The notes under the pieces: model-generated
The model's input: the letters and a program-made list of their open reading frames with translations, nothing else
Told to the model about the DNA's origin: nothing
Databases searched by the model: none
Program-made: the position numbers and the translations under genes
In this document: positions 26,961 through 35,763 of the stretch, piece after piece
Layout: each line of letters opens with the position of its first letter
Numbering within the stretch: the stretch's first letter is position 1
Source: Pyrinomonas methylaliphatogenes
GTDB taxonomy: Bacteria > Acidobacteriota > Blastocatellia > Pyrinomonadales > Pyrinomonadaceae
DNA: 64,000 nucleotides
Direction: 5' to 3'
Assembly: GCF_000820845.2 (NCBI RefSeq)
Contig: NZ_CBXV010000002.1
Span: 186,001-250,000 of the forward strand

Positions 26961-27057
26961 CTCTCCTAAATCACGGCCTTCGCTAATTTGAAATGGGATG
27001 GAGAATGGTAACATCAAGCTTTAGGCCACTGCAAGGAAGCCAGCAGGCGGCGCGCTT

Positions 27058-27086
27058 TTGCGCGCGCACAATCTATCGCGTACAAT
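27058..27086 (+). promoter_or_regulatory. Probable sigma-70 promoter of mazG
   Basis: TTGCGC (27058-27063), 17 bp, TACAAT (27081-27086). The transcript would start near 27093, leaving a short leader with CGAGGTGAG before ATG 27115. Confidence 0.5.
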
Positions 27087-27114
27087 CCGTCTTTAATCTT
27101 CGAGGTGAGATTCT

Positions 27115-27927
27115 ATGCCACGCTCTTTTTCCGATCTCGTCGCGTTGATGGCTCGCTTGCGCTCTCCCGAAGGCTGTCCGTGGGACCGCGAACAGACTTA
27201 CGCCACGCTCGCTCCGATGCTGCTCGAAGAGGCCTACGAAACTTTCGAAGCGGTCGAGGAAGCGCAGCGGGGCCACCCGCGCAAGCTGCGCGATGAACTC
27301 GGAGATCTGCTCTTTCAAATCGTCTTCTACGCGCAAATCGCCCGCGAACGCGGAGATTTCACGATCGATGAGGTGATCGAAGCCGTCTATGCGAAGATGG
27401 TACGCCGCCACCCGCACGTCTTCGGCGACGCGCGCGCGCGCGATGCGGCGGAAGTGCTGCGCAAGTGGGAAGAGATCAAAGCCGAGGAGAAGCGCGCTGC
27501 GGGCGAATTGACGGAAGAAGCTTCGTTGCTCGATGGCGTCTCGCGCAAAGCGCCAGCGCTGATGGAAGCGCATCAAATTTCGGTCAAAGCCGCTCGCGTC
27601 GGATTCGATTGGACGCGCCTTGAAGATGTCTTCGATAAGCTTCAAGAGGAGCTCGATGAATTGCGCGAAGCGGTCGAATCCGACGCCTCTCGGCGTGAAG
27701 AGCGCGTGCGCGAAGAGATCGGCGATCTGCTCTTCGCCATCGTGCAAATCGCACGCCATCTCGATGTCGAACCGGAGACGGCCTTGAAAGCAGCTAACCG
27801 AAAGTTCCGCGAACGCTTCCGCCACCTCGAAAAGAGGCTGCGAGAGCGCGATCGAACCTTGAAAGAAGCGACGCCCGAAGAGATGGAAGCGCTCTGGCAA
27901 GAAGCCAAAAGAACGCACGAAGCTTAA
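27115..27927 (+). CDS. mazG: Nucleoside triphosphate pyrophosphohydrolase MazG
   Basis: 270 residues, normal length for the two-domain MazG that hydrolyses NTPs and dNTPs to monophosphates. The first MazG domain has CPWDREQTYATLAPMLLEEA and ELGDLLFQIVFYAQIA; the second repeats the pattern with KLQEELDELREAVE and EEIGDLLFAIVQIARHL. Both EExxE-type metal-binding sets look intact. It has its own promoter and is divergent from the DUF1844 operon. Confidence 0.95.
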   Translation: MPRSFSDLVALMARLRSPEGCPWDREQTYATLAPMLLEEAYETFEAVEEAQRGHPRKLRDELGDLLFQIVFYAQIARERGDFTIDEVIEAVYAKMVRRHPHVFGDARARDAAEVLRKWEEIKAEEKRAAGELTEEASLLDGVSRKAPALMEAHQISVKAARVGFDWTRLEDVFDKLQEELDELREAVESDASRREERVREEIGDLLFAIVQIARHLDVEPETALKAANRKFRERFRHLEKRLRERDRTLKEATPEEMEALWQEAKRTHEA

Positions 27928-27945
27928 AGCTCCGCAAACGGGCGG

Positions 27946-28158
27946 CTAATTCAAGCGGGTTTCGTCGCTCGCCTCTTCATCGCAGCGCTTGCAATCGAGT
28001 TCAAATCCCAAGCGAGACCGTCGCCCTTCCTCGGTCAACACCCAGGGGCGTGAGATGAGCGGCGGCGCGTGGCGCACGTGTTGATAATGGCCACATTCGA
28101 GCTTAGCTCGCCAATCGCCATGCTCATCCGTATCGAATCCGACGATACGCCGTTTCAT
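27946..28158 (-). CDS. DUF3565 protein (pressure-regulated-protein-like)
   Basis: 70 residues. The family pattern is clear: RRIVGFDTDEHGDWRAKLEC, then GHYQHVRHAPP, RPWVLTEEGR and a closing ELDCKRCDEE. Two cysteine/histidine groups (CGHxxHxRH and CxxC) suggest metal binding. The function is unknown. It lies 8 bp before the start of nothing else on its strand but directly follows the DUF4149 gene and is probably co-transcribed with it. Confidence 0.85.
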   Translation of the reverse strand: MKRRIVGFDTDEHGDWRAKLECGHYQHVRHAPPLISRPWVLTEEGRRSRLGFELDCKRCDEEASDETRLN

Positions 28159-28165
28159 CGCCCGC

Positions 28166-28648
28166 TTACGCCCCCGCCCTGGCCCAGAGCGCGACGACCG
28201 CGATGCCCGCCGCCATCTTCACGAAATCGAATGCGACGTAGAGGCGATGGAGCCGCCCGACCCGCGCATACCGCGCATCGTCGGGACGGCGATTGACGAG
28301 ATCGAGCCCTTTGGCTAATCGCGACATGCGCGGGCGAAGCCAAACGAGCTGCGCGAGCGCGATGAGCCACATCGCCCCGACTAACCCGAAGGCCAGACGC
28401 TCTCCCGTGCCGACCGTCGCCGCGCTTCTCATCAACAGCGCGCTCGCTGTCAGCATGATCGCGCCGGCAACCGCCTCCAGACGATTGAGCGCGGCAAAGA
28501 CGCGCCGCCCGATGGCGACCGATTGATTGCGGTTGATCTCCGGGACGCGAAACCTTATCGGCGCTTCAATCAGATCGATCACGATCAACCCGCCCAACCA
28601 AACGGCCAACGCCAAATCGCGCAAGAAGATGAGTCCCCAATCGAACAT
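28166..28648 (-). CDS. DUF4149-like integral membrane protein
   Basis: 160 residues from ATG 28648, chosen because it puts the first helix at the N-terminus as in relatives; in-frame starts exist up to 28768. Four hydrophobic helices are visible, beginning LRDLALAVWLGGLIVIDLI and ending FVKMAAGIAVVALWA. The pattern LWLGGL...APIRFRV and a charged loop with RRVFAALNRLE matches DUF4149/TMEM205-type proteins. Function unknown. Divergent from the Crp/Fnr gene. Confidence 0.7.
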   Translation of the reverse strand: MFDWGLIFLRDLALAVWLGGLIVIDLIEAPIRFRVPEINRNQSVAIGRRVFAALNRLEAVAGAIMLTASALLMRSAATVGTGERLAFGLVGAMWLIALAQLVWLRPRMSRLAKGLDLVNRRPDDARYARVGRLHRLYVAFDFVKMAAGIAVVALWARAGA

Positions 28649-28857
28649 ATGCCCTATCGCCGTGCGTCGGCTCAGTCCTCGGACTTCTCGAGAGATGATC
28701 ATCCCTCGCTCTTTTGAAAAGTTCAACCTCTTATCTTCCTTTCGACGGGAACCGATGCGGAATGACAAAAGTCACTCGGCGCCGCTTTTCGGCCAACGCC
28801 CCGGCCCCTGCCCACGCGCTTGAACTTCACGCGCGCAAGATAGATGATAGTGGCGTG

Positions 28858-29583
28858 ATGGACCGCATCGCGGCGCTAAAACGCACGAAGATCTTCGCCG
28901 AACTCGACGAGGAATCGCTTCGCGCGCTCGCCGAACGGACGGTCGAGCGAAGGCTGCGGCGAGGCGAAATGCTCTTCATCGCCGGAGAGGAAGCGCGCGG
29001 TATCTACGTCGTCGTCGAAGGGGCCGTGCGCGCGTATCGCGAAAGCAGAGATGGGCGCGAACAGACGATCCACGTCGAACGCGCGGGCGGCACGCTCGCC
29101 GAAGTTTCAGTCTTCGACGATGGCCCATATCCGGCGAACGCCGCCGCCGAAGAGGATTCGGTCGTCCTTTTCATAGAGAAGCGGGATGTGAAACAGCTCT
29201 GCCTCAAACATCCTTTCATCGCGCTGGCGGCTCTCAAGACTCTCGCCAGCCGTCTTCGTTACACAGCCGGATTGATCGAAGCTCTCGGGCTACACGAGGT
29301 CGGTCAAAGGTTGGCCGCCTTCCTGCTCGATGAAGCATATGCGCGCGGGAGGCGCAGAGCGGACGGCACGCTGGCCGTTGACCTGCAATTGACCAATCAA
29401 CAGATCGCCGCCCGCATCGGCACGGTGCGAGAAGTGGTCTCGCGCGCGTTCGCAAGATTGAAGAACGCCGGGCTGATCGAATTGCGCGGCAAATCGCTGC
29501 TTATCCAGGATGAAAGAGCGCTGGCGCTCTATGCCGGGCGAGAGCGGGACGGAAGAGACCTAGATGCTCAGGGGCGACCGTGA
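28858..29583 (+). CDS. Crp/Fnr-family transcription regulator
   Basis: 241 residues from ATG 28858. The N-terminal cyclic-nucleotide-binding fold (about 15-135) reads GEMLFIAGEEARGIYVVVEGAVRAY. The C-terminal winged helix (about 165-225) has LTNQQIAARIGTVREVVSRAFARLKNAGLI, as two parts of a typical Crp HTH. There is no cysteine set for an Fe-S cluster, so it is not an oxygen-sensing Fnr. The ligand is unknown. It sits 30 bp ahead of the alcohol dehydrogenase gene and may control it. Confidence 0.9.
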   Translation: MDRIAALKRTKIFAELDEESLRALAERTVERRLRRGEMLFIAGEEARGIYVVVEGAVRAYRESRDGREQTIHVERAGGTLAEVSVFDDGPYPANAAAEEDSVVLFIEKRDVKQLCLKHPFIALAALKTLASRLRYTAGLIEALGLHEVGQRLAAFLLDEAYARGRRRADGTLAVDLQLTNQQIAARIGTVREVVSRAFARLKNAGLIELRGKSLLIQDERALALYAGRERDGRDLDAQGRP

Positions 29584-29613
29584 GCAAGGATCTCTCGCTT
29601 CCACCCTTTCAGG

Positions 29614-30639
29614 ATGATGGAAAAGATGCGCGCCATTCTTCTCGATCAACCAGCGCCCATCGAAACGCGCCCACTGCGGATAGGGGAGGTCCCAATCCCC
29701 GAGCCGGGCGAGGATGAGGTTCTCGTTCAGGTTTCAGCCTGCGCCATCTGCCGCACAGATCTACATGTGGTCGAAGGCGAGCTTCCGCCGCGACGCTCGC
29801 CGATCATCCCGGGCCATCAGATCGTCGGTCGCGTCGTCGCATGCGGAGAGAGGGTCGCCAATCTGGAACGGGGCGCACGGGTTGGCATCGCTTGGCTCCA
29901 TCGCACTTGCGGCCTGTGTCGCTTCTGTCTCGCGAACCGAGAGAACCTTTGCGCGAACGCCGAGTTCACCGGCTGGAGCGTAAACGGCGGATATGCCGAG
30001 TATTCGGTCGCGCCCGCCTCTTTCTCCTATCCGATCCCGGATGGCTTCGACGATCTGCAGGCCGCGCCGTTGCTTTGCGCTGGCATCATCGGCTATCGCG
30101 CTCTTCGGTTGACCGGACTGGACCAGCACGGTTGGGCGGGAGCGCGGCTCGGCATCTACGGGTTCGGCGCCGCTGGCCACGTCTGCATACAGGTGGCCCG
30201 CGCGCGCGGCGCTGACGTTTACGTCATGACGCGCGATCGCGATCGCCACCAAAAGCTCGCCGCCGAACTCGGCGCCGCATGGGTAGGCGGCGCGATGGAC
30301 GAACCGCCGATCAAACTCGACGCGGCGATCATCTTCGCGCCTGCTGGCGAACTCGTCCCCATCGCCCTGAAAGCGCTGGACAGAGGCGGGACGCTGGTGC
30401 TCGGCGGCATTCACATGAGTCCTATCCCATCGCTAGATTACAGGCTCATTTATGATGAGCGTCTGATTCGCAGCGTCGCCAACAACACGCGCGAAGACGG
30501 GCGCGAATTCCTCGCCGAAGCAGCACGCATTCCCGTGCGCACGCAGATCCGAACCTTTGCCTTCGAAGAGGCAAACGAAGCCTTGATCGCGCTCAAACAT
30601 GATGCGATCCGTGGCGCCGGAGTCATCGCGATCGCTTAG
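29614..30639 (+). CDS. Zinc-dependent alcohol dehydrogenase
   Basis: 341 residues of the medium-chain dehydrogenase family. Catalytic zinc ligands are in CAICRTDLH and GHQIVGRV. The structural zinc site is the four-cysteine cluster [15 protein letters not shown]. The cofactor fold starts [16 protein letters not shown]. The sequence is closest in pattern to AdhA-like enzymes that take short and medium alcohols with NAD(P). It follows the Crp/Fnr gene closely and likely forms a two-gene unit. Confidence 0.92.
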   Translation: MMEKMRAILLDQPAPIETRPLRIGEVPIPEPGEDEVLVQVSACAICRTDLHVVEGELPPRRSPIIPGHQIVGRVVACGERVANLERGARVGIAWLHRTCGLCRFCLANRENLCANAEFTGWSVNGGYAEYSVAPASFSYPIPDGFDDLQAAPLLCAGIIGYRALRLTGLDQHGWAGARLGIYGFGAAGHVCIQVARARGADVYVMTRDRDRHQKLAAELGAAWVGGAMDEPPIKLDAAIIFAPAGELVPIALKALDRGGTLVLGGIHMSPIPSLDYRLIYDERLIRSVANNTREDGREFLAEAARIPVRTQIRTFAFEEANEALIALKHDAIRGAGVIAIA

Positions 30640-30726
30640 CGGGAGAGAATCGGCTTTGCGGAAACGCCCGAGAGGCCGTGCAGACGAGATAGCCGATCCT
30701 CCCCGATAATCCTGACCGTGACGGAT

Positions 30727-31269
30727 CTACCCTCTTCTCCCTCTTCCGCCGAAGATGTTCGTGTTGATCCGTTCGACTCGTTCATTGGCATTGACGACCT
30801 CGATCGGCATCACGACCTCTTTCGTGCGCGGCGGATAGCAGACCTCGTTTGTGCAAGCTTGATAGCGGACGCGCGCGCGCAGTTCGATCCGATCGCCGCG
30901 GAAGCTAGCAGGGATAGTCACGTTGAAGCGCATCACCGTGCGCCCCTCGTAAACCGCGATTTGATCTTTAGAGAAGCTGAAGCGCCGGACCACCGCGCGC
31001 GGATAGATTACGGGACCAACGCGCACGCCAGCGGGCGCCTCGATTTTGACTTCGGTCGGGATCGCATATTTGCTCAACGGACGATTCGCATTGACATGAT
31101 AACCGTCAGGTATCTGCATGACGATGGCAGCCTGAACGACGCGCCCGCGCGGCGCACGATTCAATGAGTAGAAGCCGCTGACCTCGATCGGGGCCTGCGC
31201 CCGAACGGAAACGGCTGCTGGGCCAGCGAGAAAGAGCGCGGCCAGAAGCGCGAGATATCCACTCCTCAT
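30727..31269 (-). CDS. Secreted DsbD-alpha-like domain protein
   Basis: 180 residues from ATG 31269 with GAGAGGTG upstream; a signal peptide (about 1-24) follows. The mature part matches the N-terminal domain of DsbD: IPDGYHVNANRP and the redox pair in YQACTNEVCYPP. In DsbD this domain passes electrons to periplasmic proteins. Here the membrane and thioredoxin domains are missing, so it would need a separate partner such as CcdA, which is not in the window. It lies about 100 bp after rlmN on the same strand. Confidence 0.85.
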   Translation of the reverse strand: MRSGYLALLAALFLAGPAAVSVRAQAPIEVSGFYSLNRAPRGRVVQAAIVMQIPDGYHVNANRPLSKYAIPTEVKIEAPAGVRVGPVIYPRAVVRRFSFSKDQIAVYEGRTVMRFNVTIPASFRGDRIELRARVRYQACTNEVCYPPRTKEVVMPIEVVNANERVERINTNIFGGRGRRG

Positions 31270-31373
31270 CACACCTCTCAATTCCTTCCCCTCCGCGTTA
31301 GAAGATTCGACGAAGAATTCTACATGCCCAGTTTTAGCCATGCCAAACGCCCTCAGGCGAGGCGCGCTGTAAC

Positions 31374-32459
31374 TCACCGAAGCGTTTGAAGAGCGGGAGA
31401 GGCGAGATGGCGCGCGGCCAACTGCCCACAGGCGGCGAAGATGTCACGTCCGCGTGGACGGCGCACGAAGGCAGGAATGCCCTTGGCTTCAAGGATGCTT
31501 TTGAAGCTTGCGATGCGCTCGGTGGAAGATGAACGGTAGGGAAGCGGCTCCGCCGTGTTGTGCGGGATCAGGTTGACTTTGGCGCGAAGTTGATGCCGGT
31601 TGAGCAGTCGGGCCAGTTGGCGCGCCTGCTCGTCCGAATCGTTCACGCGATCAAGCATGACGTACTCAAACGTCAGCCGTTCGCCCGGTTTGAGCGAACG
31701 CTGAAAATCGCGGCAGGCGGCCATCAGTTCGGCGAGCGGCCAGCGGCGATTGATCGGCATCAAGCGGTCGCGCAGTTCGTCAGTGGGGGCCGAAAGCGAG
31801 ATGGCCAAATGCGGGCGATCCGGGATCGAGGCCAGTTGACGGATGCGCGGGACGATCCCGGCGGTCGAAACGGTCACGCGCCGCGGCACGATATGCAAAC
31901 CTTCGGGCTCAGCCATGACGCGCAACGCTTTCATCAACGATTCGAAAGCGAGAAGCGGTTCTCCCGCGCCCATCGCGACAAGATTTGTCCCGCGCGGGAC
32001 TTCGGTCCCTTCGCCATACACGTCGTTGAGCGCGTGAATGATCTGCTCGACTATCTCGCCCGCCGTCAAGCTCCGTTTCAAACCGAGTTGCGCCGTCAAG
32101 CAGAAATCGCACGCGAGCGCGCATCCGGCTTGCGATGAGAAGCAGATCGTATCGCGACGCGCTTCCGGAATGAAGACCGTCTCAACGGGATGACCATCTC
32201 GCGTGCGGAAAAGATAGCGGCGCGTGCCATCGGTTGAAACATACCGCGCTTCGAGCGCAAGCGCCGAAGCGACGGCGCGCTCGGCCAGAATCGCGCGGAA
32301 GGCTTTCGGTAGATCCGTGATCGCCTCGAACGAGCGCACACGTCGGGCGTGCAGCGCGGCGAAGAGCTGTCGCCCGCGAAAGGGGCGCTCGCCCAACTCT
32401 TCGACGAAGCGGATCACCTCATCTAGCGACAGTCCGAGCAGATGCGCCGGTTCGACCAT
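31374..32459 (-). CDS. rlmN: Dual-specificity RNA methyltransferase RlmN
   Basis: 361 residues from ATG 32459 (a GTG lies 18 bp upstream). It methylates C2 of A2503 in 23S rRNA and A37 in some tRNAs using radical SAM chemistry. The cluster motif CALACDFC, the GAGEPLL motif and the second catalytic cysteine in IFAACGQL are all present. Length is normal. Confidence 0.96.
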   Translation of the reverse strand: MVEPAHLLGLSLDEVIRFVEELGERPFRGRQLFAALHARRVRSFEAITDLPKAFRAILAERAVASALALEARYVSTDGTRRYLFRTRDGHPVETVFIPEARRDTICFSSQAGCALACDFCLTAQLGLKRSLTAGEIVEQIIHALNDVYGEGTEVPRGTNLVAMGAGEPLLAFESLMKALRVMAEPEGLHIVPRRVTVSTAGIVPRIRQLASIPDRPHLAISLSAPTDELRDRLMPINRRWPLAELMAACRDFQRSLKPGERLTFEYVMLDRVNDSDEQARQLARLLNRHQLRAKVNLIPHNTAEPLPYRSSSTERIASFKSILEAKGIPAFVRRPRGRDIFAACGQLAARHLASPALQTLR

Positions 32460-32573
32460 GACGGTCAATTTTAGCACAAGCGGCGCGCCGAAACGGGCGC
32501 ATCTTGAACCGATTCGCGCGCCGCGTGAGTTTCGCGCGAATGGATCCCCCCTCGCTTAGCCTCACGCCATTCC

Positions 32574-33614
32574 TCATCTTTTGCGCGCGACCAACGCCCG
32601 GAAGAAAGTCGGCGGCATGGCGCGAAGCTCGACTTCGGCGAAACCGGTCCGTTGAAACATCTCGTCGAATTGCGAAAGGGTGTAGGCGTCGCCATTTGGC
32701 GTCGTGCCGAGCATCATCAGGCTGAACGAAGCGGCGATCGGCGGATTGATTCGATCTTCGTCCGGGATGAATTCGACGAGCGCGACCCTCCCATCTTCGG
32801 CGAGCGCGGCATGAACTCTCCGCAGGATGGTCTCGCACGCCGGCATGTCAAAATGGTGAAGGAAGTTAGCTAGCAAGACGAGATCATAACCGTCGCCATA
32901 ATCGACTTCGAAAGCGCTTCCGGCGATGGTCTGGAAGCGATCTTCGATCTTCGCTTCGCGCGCGTTCTGGCGGGCCACTTCGAGCACATTGGGCCAATCC
33001 AGAGCCGTAATTTTGGCTCGCGGATTGCGCTCAGCGAGCGCGATGCCGAACATCCCATGCCCGGCGGCGATGTCGAGCACTCGCAATTTGTCGGTCGCTC
33101 GCTCATCTACGATATTCGCCAGCAACCTCGCGGGCAGGGCCATCATCGGAGCCATCACTTGTGCAAATCGCACCCACATCGGATGCTCCGGAGCGAGCGC
33201 TCCGCCATCGGGCATGAGCGTGCCGCCTTTGCGCACAACCTCTTTGAGATCTCCGAAAGCTTCGACGTGCGTCGGAGAGAGAAGGAATTCGATCGAACTC
33301 CCGAGATAAGCCGAAGAACGCCGGTCGAGAAAGAGCGATGAGTCACCGGTGAGCGCATAATGATCGCCTTCTTTCGTGAGAAAGCCGATGATCGTCAGAT
33401 AGTCGCAAAGGATGCGCAACCCGCGCTCAGAAGCGTCACATCTACGGGCCAGCTCTTGAACGGTTTCGTTCTTCTCCCCGATGGCGGTGAAAAGGTCCAG
33501 TTCGATCGCCGCTTTGAGCGCGGCGGTGCGCTGATATGCGTTGACCGTTTCAAAGAAGAGCGCCGGTGAAGGCTCCGGCGCGCGGTCGGACTGTTGCGAT
33601 GACTGTGGTCTCAT
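32574..33614 (-). CDS. SAM-dependent O-methyltransferase-like enzyme
   Basis: 346 residues. The N-terminal dimerisation winged helix (about 20-100) and the Rossmann-type methyltransferase domain (VLDIAAGHGMFGIALAERNP, ITALDWPNVLEVA) follow the acetylserotonin/plant-type O-methyltransferase architecture (AdoMet_MTase with Dimerization2). The late part has MLGTTPNGDAYTLSQFDEM. Enzymes of this kind methylate hydroxyls of small metabolites; without a biosynthetic neighbourhood the substrate is open. GGGAG precedes the ATG. Confidence 0.88.
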   Translation of the reverse strand: MRPQSSQQSDRAPEPSPALFFETVNAYQRTAALKAAIELDLFTAIGEKNETVQELARRCDASERGLRILCDYLTIIGFLTKEGDHYALTGDSSLFLDRRSSAYLGSSIEFLLSPTHVEAFGDLKEVVRKGGTLMPDGGALAPEHPMWVRFAQVMAPMMALPARLLANIVDERATDKLRVLDIAAGHGMFGIALAERNPRAKITALDWPNVLEVARQNAREAKIEDRFQTIAGSAFEVDYGDGYDLVLLANFLHHFDMPACETILRRVHAALAEDGRVALVEFIPDEDRINPPIAASFSLMMLGTTPNGDAYTLSQFDEMFQRTGFAEVELRAMPPTFFRALVARKR

Positions 33615-33707
33615 TGTGAATCTCCCGGAACTCAGATCGGTTGAGTCTGTGCGTGGACTGAGCGATAAAAGCCGCGAATAGCTCGGAATATTCGCCGCCT
33701 TGAAATC

Positions 33708-33781
33708 AACTTGACCCGCCCTCGACCGAGAGGTGGCCGCCTCGCCTCAACCACCCGTGATGATCGAAAGCGGGTCAAGTT
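33708..33781. repeat. Inverted-repeat element 1 (12-bp arms)
   Basis: AACTTGACCCGC (33708-33719) is perfectly complementary to GCGGGTCAAGTT (33770-33781). Inside, CTCG-AC-CGAG and GGTGG...CCACC can form two further small stems, so an RNA copy could fold as a branched structure. Confidence 0.7.
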
Positions 33782-33786
33782 ACCCA

Positions 33787-33838
33787 ATCCCCAAATGGCC
33801 GAAGTCGCCTCGCCTCAGCTTCAGCCCGATTTGGGGAT
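33787..33838. repeat. Inverted-repeat element 2 (10-bp arms)
   Basis: ATCCCCAAAT (33787-33796) pairs with ATTTGGGGAT (33829-33838). It lies 5 bp beyond element 1 and shares its inner CGCCTCGCCTCA word. Confidence 0.7.
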
Positions 33839-33941
33839 AGGATCTTGTCAAACTCCAACGCGACGCGCCTCCTAAAGCCGCCGCATTGACCGGATCTGCC
33901 AATGTTCAGCGCAGACGAAATGAACTTACGGCAACACCCTC

Positions 33942-35372
33942 TCACTTGCGCATCGCCGTAACGATCGCTTCGGACGATTTTTCGACCATCGGCGAAATCA
34001 CATCTTCGCCATCGGCTTGCACTTTGGCCTTTAGACCATTCGTCGCGACGATCGTCCCATCGACCTTTTGAAGCTTATAGTCGAGGCTCACCTCGTCTTT
34101 GGTCTTGAAATCCCGCGCCACGTCAGCCGCCGTGTAAACGGTCGCAACGGTAGCCGCGCGCGCCGCCGCCTCGCCCGCCGTGTTGCCATACGGGATGTTC
34201 CAAACAGCCGCGCCCGCCGCGTTGCCAAGCGCTTTGCCCAGCAGCCCGCCGCCTTTGCCCTTCTTCACCGCCATCTCCGAAAAGAGCACGAAGTCACACT
34301 GCTTCTGTTTGGCTTCTTCCAAAGCTTGAACGGGCAATCGAGCGTCGAGCGCGATGACTTCAACGCTCGGGCCCTTCAAGTAACTGGCGAATGAGTTACG
34401 CAAACCTTCCGCGGCGAGATTCGGATCGCCACCCGACACTTGCGCTCGCGGCAACGCGAGCCCAATGCGCATGATGCCTTCCCTTTTCGGCGCCGAGACA
34501 GAAGTAAAGCCAGCTGGGTTCGCCTGCGGCGCAGAGGCCATAGCTCGGGTCGAATCCATCTCGCTCTCTCCAGACTTCATTTGCGGGGAGAGGCCGGCGA
34601 ACATCTCTCGTTCATCTTGCACCTCGCGATAGCCCGGCGGGATCTCGAAGAGCGCTGGCTCGAGTTGCGCGACGCTCAACTCGAGCGTTTCGACCATGAT
34701 GGTCGAGATGACCTGCCCGCCCTCATCGTAGAACTTGACGGTCTGCACGAGAGGATAGCCGCGCCGCCCCGCCCCCGTAGTTCTGAATCTCACGCGATCA
34801 ACGCAATCCGGTTTGTCGGCGCGCATCGGCTGCATCGGTCTTCGCGGTCCCCGCTCGCAGTCGAAATCATAGTCGAAATCCGCGTACCAACCCTCCTCCT
34901 CGATCTTGCCCCGCGACCGATTACAGGCATCAGGCGAAGAGTCCCACGTCGTCGTGATCTTCAGATGGCGCGCCGTCAAGCCGAACATCTGACGACGCTC
35001 GCCCGTATCGATGACATCGACCAGATAGGTCACGACGCCTCCACGTCGCATTGGACCAGAACGAGAAGGTTCGACCTTCGTCGGCTCGTTCGTCTCCTCA
35101 TCCGCCGTAGCGAAAGGCGTGATCTTATAGGTTCGCGTCACCGGCATGAGCTGAATGGAGCGGCGCAGATCACATTGCGTGATGGTCACCATCTGCACCG
35201 CGCCCATGCTCTGCTCCGAACGCTCGCGCTTCCCCTTGATGTATGTCGCACTTTCGAAACTCTGCCCACCAGACACAGATGTGCGACTTTTGATCCTCAC
35301 GTCAGCGTCGGCGAGAGGGCCGATTGCGCTGATGAGAAATAACAGGAAACTGAACTTGATCGCCGACCTCAT
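33942..35372 (-). CDS. Secreted protein of unknown function (476 residues)
   Basis: Start ATG 35372 is fixed by AGGAGG 10 bp upstream and by the signal peptide that follows (FSFLLFLISAIGPLADA). The first part (about 25-260) is beta-rich and includes YIKGKRERSEQSMG and repeated Cys pairs (CDL, DACN, CERG, DCVD), possibly disulfide-bonded. The C-terminal part (about 300-476) is an alpha/beta unit resembling TolB- or LpoB-like substrate-free domains (IGLALPRAQVSGG, CDFVLFSEMAVKKGKG). A glycine-alanine-rich stretch (GLLGKALGNAAGAA) may insert in membranes. I do not recognise the family. A long hairpin lies in its leader. Confidence 0.75.
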   Translation of the reverse strand: MRSAIKFSFLLFLISAIGPLADADVRIKSRTSVSGGQSFESATYIKGKRERSEQSMGAVQMVTITQCDLRRSIQLMPVTRTYKITPFATADEETNEPTKVEPSRSGPMRRGGVVTYLVDVIDTGERRQMFGLTARHLKITTTWDSSPDACNRSRGKIEEEGWYADFDYDFDCERGPRRPMQPMRADKPDCVDRVRFRTTGAGRRGYPLVQTVKFYDEGGQVISTIMVETLELSVAQLEPALFEIPPGYREVQDEREMFAGLSPQMKSGESEMDSTRAMASAPQANPAGFTSVSAPKREGIMRIGLALPRAQVSGGDPNLAAEGLRNSFASYLKGPSVEVIALDARLPVQALEEAKQKQCDFVLFSEMAVKKGKGGGLLGKALGNAAGAAVWNIPYGNTAGEAAARAATVATVYTAADVARDFKTKDEVSLDYKLQKVDGTIVATNGLKAKVQADGEDVISPMVEKSSEAIVTAMRK

Positions 35373-35763
35373 CTTCACCCTCCTTTGCCTTCTACCCCGC
35401 GTTCGAGGAGACCGAACCCGCTGCCCGAAGGAGCCACACGGCCATAGGGCCCTCTCCCCAAAAGCCCTACGCCGTGTGCCCTTCATCCCCCTTGCTCGCA
35501 TCATCGCTCCCTCCCCAAGCTGATAAACGATGTATAGCAGTAGTAAATCAACAAGTTTGGTGTTGTTTCGACTGCGCCCCCTAAGGTAAAATCGTTCCGT
35601 CTGGAAAGCCTCCGGATACGGCGACACTCGGAACCCGCCCGAGAGTCTCTAGCCCCTTGACTCGCAACGAGCGAGATTAAACTTCCGGCGATCCTTCTGT
35701 CTTGACAAAAAGTTGAAGAGTGAGTTGACAAATTCCTTACAAGCCTTGCGCGGAGTCTTCATT
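35373..35763. other. Intergenic region between divergent genes
   Basis: 391 bp upstream of both the secreted protein (minus) and the CadC-like regulator (plus). It holds the leader hairpin at 35435-35478 and two copies of TTGACAAA, at 35702-35709 and 35725-35732, 23 bp apart, close to the regulator gene. A convincing -10 box was not found for either direction. Confidence 0.45.
35435..35478 (-). promoter_or_regulatory. Long hairpin in the leader of the secreted-protein gene
   Basis: CACACGGC (35435-35442) pairs with GCCGTGTG (35471-35478), and the inner TAGGGC pairs with GCCCTA, giving about 14 base pairs with a small bulge. It lies about 60 nt before the ATG on the minus strand and could affect transcript stability or translation. 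Confidence 0.5.

Larger units (their letters stand above)
33615..33941. other. Intergenic region with two adjacent inverted-repeat elements
   Basis: 327 bp. It contains a 74-bp element bounded by perfect 12-bp inverted repeats (33708-33781) and, 5 bp further on, a 52-bp element bounded by perfect 10-bp inverted repeats (33787-33838). The word CGCCTCGCCTCA occurs inside each, 68 bp apart (33738 and 33806). No ORF is supported. Confidence 0.7.

Noticed and set aside
27028-27050. SRP RNA signature at a GCAAGGAAGCCAGCAGG sequence
   Set aside because: The surrounding bases do not pair into the 4.5S hairpin and the tetraloop is missing.
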